Shown here piece after piece: positions 61,289 to 64,000 of a DNA stretch of 64,000 nt. The stretch is from the NCBI RefSeq assembly GCF_014385165.1, contig NZ_JACRTF010000001.1, positions 2,976,001 through 3,040,000 on the forward strand, read 5' to 3'. This stretch comes from Jilunia laotingensis (GTDB lineage: Bacteria; Bacteroidota; Bacteroidia; Bacteroidales; Bacteroidaceae). Under the pieces are notes generated by a model, which was not told the DNA's origin, did not search any database, and worked only from the letters and a program-made list of their open reading frames with translations. The position numbers and the translations under genes were made by a program. How positions within the stretch are numbered: position 1 is the stretch's first letter; the number at the start of each line of letters is the position of its first letter.

Positions 61289-63766
61289 TTATTCTAATTC
61301 TTTCGGAGTTAGAATAATTTTATCTTCTTCTCTAATTATCCGATAGCTTTTTCCTTTTTCTGTTTTGAATGAAAGGGCTTGTTCACCGTATCTTAACGTA
61401 CAGGGACTACCGACTTTTGAAAGAATGATTGCTTCGACTAATTCGTTTTCTTGCCAGGAAAGGGAAACTTCGAAGTTGCCTTTCGCACAGATACCGCTGA
61501 CGCTTCCTTCTTTCCAGGCATCGGGAAGAGCAGGTAAGAGTTGGATGAATCCCATATGACTTTGTAATAACATCTCCGTGATACCGGCTGTTCCACCAAA
61601 GTTACCATCAATCTGAAAAGGTGCATGTGTATCCCATAGGTTATCAAGCGTTCCATTTTTAAGTAGATTGCCAAATAACAAATAAGCATGATTGCCGTCT
61701 TGCAACCTTGCCCATTGATTGAGCTTCCATCCCATACTCCAACCGGTAGCTCCGTCACCTCGATGTTCCAATACTATTCTGGCTGCCTCTGCCAGTTGGG
61801 GGGTGGTAATAGGAGAGAGGGTATGTCCCGGATGTAACCCGAAGAGATGGTTGACGTGCCGGTGCTTGTCTGCCGGATCATCAATGTCGGTGGACCATTC
61901 CATCAATTGTGCGTATCGTCCTACCCGATAAGGGGCGAGATGAGTTAGTACTTTTTCCCATAGTTTACGTTCTTTTTTGTCGATTCTCAATTCTTTGCTG
62001 GCAGCTATGGCATCCAAGAGAATCTCTCTTACCACTCCATGTACAAAAGTAGCTCCTTGGTCTACCGGTCCGTGTTCGGGGGAAGTTGAAGGGGCGGCTG
62101 TATACGTACCGTCCATCTTGTGCCACAGATAATCTGTCGTAAATTGCGCACTGCTCTTTATCAATGGATAACCAATTTCTTTCAAGAATTTCTGGTCGCG
62201 CGTATAATCGTAGTATTCCCAAATGTGAGTTGCTAGCCAAGGACCGGCCATCGGATTAAAGTTCCACTCCATTTGTTCACTGGACAATGGAGAGGTGAAC
62301 CCAAAAATATTAGCTGAAATGGATGCAGTCCAACCTCTGGCATTAAAATATGCCCGGGCGGTTTTTTCTCCCGGTTTTTCCAGTGTCCGGATGAAATCAA
62401 TGAGAGGCCACATGCATTCATTTAAATTCGTAGAACATGCCGGCCAATAATTCATTTGGATGTTGATATTGTTGTGATAATCGACCCTCCAAGGACCATC
62501 TAGATTATTATGCCACATTCCCTGAAGATTTGCAGGCATGTTTCCCGGACGTGAACTGGATATGAGCAGATAACGGCCGTATTGATAATATAATTCTTCC
62601 AGATGAAAATCCGGTATTCCATTGCGATAACGGGTTAGACGCTGATCTGTAGGGAGATCCTCATTGATTGCAGAAAGGGGATTCAAATGTAGCTTTACCC
62701 GATTGAAGAGCGCGGTATAATCTGCAATATGGCGACTATATAATTCTTCGTATGACCGCTCCATCACCTGTTGCATCATTTTCAAAGTAGTTTGTTCCGG
62801 TTGCTGTCCCACATAAGTCTGTGGGTCTTGAAAATCCGGGTCGAAGTTCATTTTATAATCCGTATCGGCTGTCAGTAAGAAGATCACTTCATCTGCATTT
62901 TTTATAACGATTTTGCCATCGTTGGTAGTTGTTGACGATCCACCTTTGTTTATTGCCCGGATACGAAAGGCGAATTTCATTTTGTTGTTATTTAATTCGC
63001 CTAGATAGCAGATACCATCTTCGCCATAAGAATCAATCTTTCCTTTTGCTTCCGTATTTGGGCTGTAACTGAGTGTCAGGTTCTGCATACCTGGTCGATC
63101 TGCTGTAAACTTCATTATCATTACGCTGTCGGGATAGGATATGAAATAACTGCGTCGATAGTTAATATTGTCTTTGCGAAAGGTGACTACTGCGATTGCT
63201 GAATCCAGTGATAAGATGCGTTTATATTTGTCCATTCCTATTTCACTCAACCCGGTTTCCACATAAATTTCTCCCATCGTAGTAAAACTTCCGAAACGGA
63301 AAGGAGTTTCGTTCTTTTCTTCATATTCCGCTAACCCGTTGAAGTTTTTGCGCGTTAATATTTCTGCTTTCGATTGATCACCTTCCAAAAAGGCTTGGCG
63401 AATTTCCTGTAAAACGGAGGCAGACTGTTTATTTACATTCCAATAATAATCGGCACCTCCTGCTGTATTTGGGCCACCTTTCCAAAGTGTCTTTTCATTC
63501 AGAGTTATTCGTTCTGCCGCAATAGAACCCATGATATTTGCTCCTAGACTTCCGTTTCCTAGAGGTAGAGATCGGCTCTCCCAGACTGGGTCCGGATTTG
63601 CCCCGTTTCCGGAAGCATGAAGCCAGATGGCTCTTCCGTCTAGATTGGTAGGAGTGTCAAACCAAATGGAAAGACCTTTGGAATAATCAGTTACTTCTGC
63701 CTTTATTGTTGAAATAATCATTAAAGCGCATGCGAATATTAAATAGAATTTTTTCATGTTTTTCAA
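61289..63766 (-). CDS. GH95 alpha-L-fucosidase (825 aa)
   Basis: Hydrolyses terminal alpha-1,2 fucose (sometimes alpha-galactose) by an inverting mechanism. A signal peptide (about 1-24) precedes the GH95 N-terminal beta domain with PLGNGSLGANIMGSIAAERI. The catalytic toroid carries the Asn-x-Asn pair in NNINIQMNYWPA, the Glu in PSTSPEHGP and the Asp in FQIDGNFGGTAG, all matching the GH95 active-site pattern. The length is normal. It lies outside the susCD block but complements its GH29 domain for fucosylated host glycans. The ATG three codons in (MKKF) is an equally possible start. Confidence 0.92.
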   Translation of the reverse strand: MKNMKKFYLIFACALMIISTIKAEVTDYSKGLSIWFDTPTNLDGRAIWLHASGNGANPDPVWESRSLPLGNGSLGANIMGSIAAERITLNEKTLWKGGPNTAGGADYYWNVNKQSASVLQEIRQAFLEGDQSKAEILTRKNFNGLAEYEEKNETPFRFGSFTTMGEIYVETGLSEIGMDKYKRILSLDSAIAVVTFRKDNINYRRSYFISYPDSVMIMKFTADRPGMQNLTLSYSPNTEAKGKIDSYGEDGICYLGELNNNKMKFAFRIRAINKGGSSTTTNDGKIVIKNADEVIFLLTADTDYKMNFDPDFQDPQTYVGQQPEQTTLKMMQQVMERSYEELYSRHIADYTALFNRVKLHLNPLSAINEDLPTDQRLTRYRNGIPDFHLEELYYQYGRYLLISSSRPGNMPANLQGMWHNNLDGPWRVDYHNNINIQMNYWPACSTNLNECMWPLIDFIRTLEKPGEKTARAYFNARGWTASISANIFGFTSPLSSEQMEWNFNPMAGPWLATHIWEYYDYTRDQKFLKEIGYPLIKSSAQFTTDYLWHKMDGTYTAAPSTSPEHGPVDQGATFVHGVVREILLDAIAASKELRIDKKERKLWEKVLTHLAPYRVGRYAQLMEWSTDIDDPADKHRHVNHLFGLHPGHTLSPITTPQLAEAARIVLEHRGDGATGWSMGWKLNQWARLQDGNHAYLLFGNLLKNGTLDNLWDTHAPFQIDGNFGGTAGITEMLLQSHMGFIQLLPALPDAWKEGSVSGICAKGNFEVSLSWQENELVEAIILSKVGSPCTLRYGEQALSFKTEKGKSYRIIREEDKIILTPKELE

Positions 63767-63942
63767 AATATGTATTCTAATTATTTTCGGTCGATCTTCA
63801 GTGGTATGTTTCTTTTACCGTCCGGATACCTTCTAAAGATAATAACGTTTTATTTCCCATTTTAATATACACTATTAATTTTAGATGTCGGGCTTTTGCT
63901 AATAGGCTCGAACTTCATTATAGAAAGTAGAAGCGTTTACAG

Positions 63943-63999
63943 TTATTTTGTTCTTGTTTCCAAATCCATAAAGACTGGTAAATGATCGCTGTATCCACC
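63943..63999 (-). CDS. C-terminus of an endonuclease/exonuclease/phosphatase-family protein (partial)
   Basis: The last 18 codons of a minus-strand gene entering from beyond the window read GGYSDHLPVFMDLETRTK and then a stop. The SDHLPV motif holds the catalytic Asp-His pair of the EEP (DNase I-like) superfamily. The rest is outside the window, so the substrate (DNA, phospholipid or other) cannot be told. Confidence 0.65.
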   Translation of the reverse strand, partial: GGYSDHLPVFMDLETRTK

Positions 64000-64000
64000 T

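Overview
The window looks like a chromosome segment of a gut Bacteroides species. It has a SusC/SusD pair, a hybrid two-component system, lipoproteins with Bacteroidetes lipoboxes, many TAnnTTTG-type -7 elements and a low GC content. The species cannot be fixed from the sequence alone.

Positions 1-12031 look like the end of an integrated element. A tyrosine recombinase (10712-11935) sits directly beside the 3' end of a tRNA-Ala(GGC) gene (12032-12105). Behind it, all on the minus strand except the pseudogene, lie an IS256-family element with a frameshifted transposase, a decayed lipoprotein-type pseudogene, a MOBV relaxase with a hairpin-rich oriT-like region, two membrane proteins, a TetR regulator, a MORN-repeat protein and two lipoproteins of unknown function. 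The far end of the element is outside the window or not recognisable.

Positions 12185-22077 are core housekeeping DNA: DUF4286-ruvC-pullulanase, a PAS histidine kinase with an alpha/beta hydrolase, gpmA with a class I fructose-bisphosphate aldolase, and a transaldolase-like protein with a YbdG-type mechanosensitive channel.

Positions 22114-24162 encode an Omp28-like surface protein. The centre of the window (24399-53675) is a large polysaccharide utilization locus (PUL). A hybrid two-component regulator and a sulfatase face a ten-gene plus-strand block: an unrecognised exported protein, a LamG-GH18 protein, SusC, SusD, GH20, sulfatase, GH20, GH2, GH33 sialidase, and a GH29-GH16 fusion. The enzyme set fits stepwise removal of sialic acid, fucose, galactose, GlcNAc and sulfate from host glycans (complex N-glycans, mucin O-glycans or keratan-like LacNAc chains). 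A 17-bp box, TTCCATTTTTGTCTAAA or a close variant, recurs upstream of both the divergent sulfatase and the plus-strand block, and is a candidate regulator site.

Positions 53799-60445 hold three large exported minus-strand proteins (Omp28-like, tandem-repeat, and Fn3-containing). They are followed by a DUF202 protein, a GH95 fucosidase and the C-terminus of an endonuclease/exonuclease/phosphatase-family protein cut by the window edge. Six proteins in the window end in a similar sorting-tail-like beta domain.
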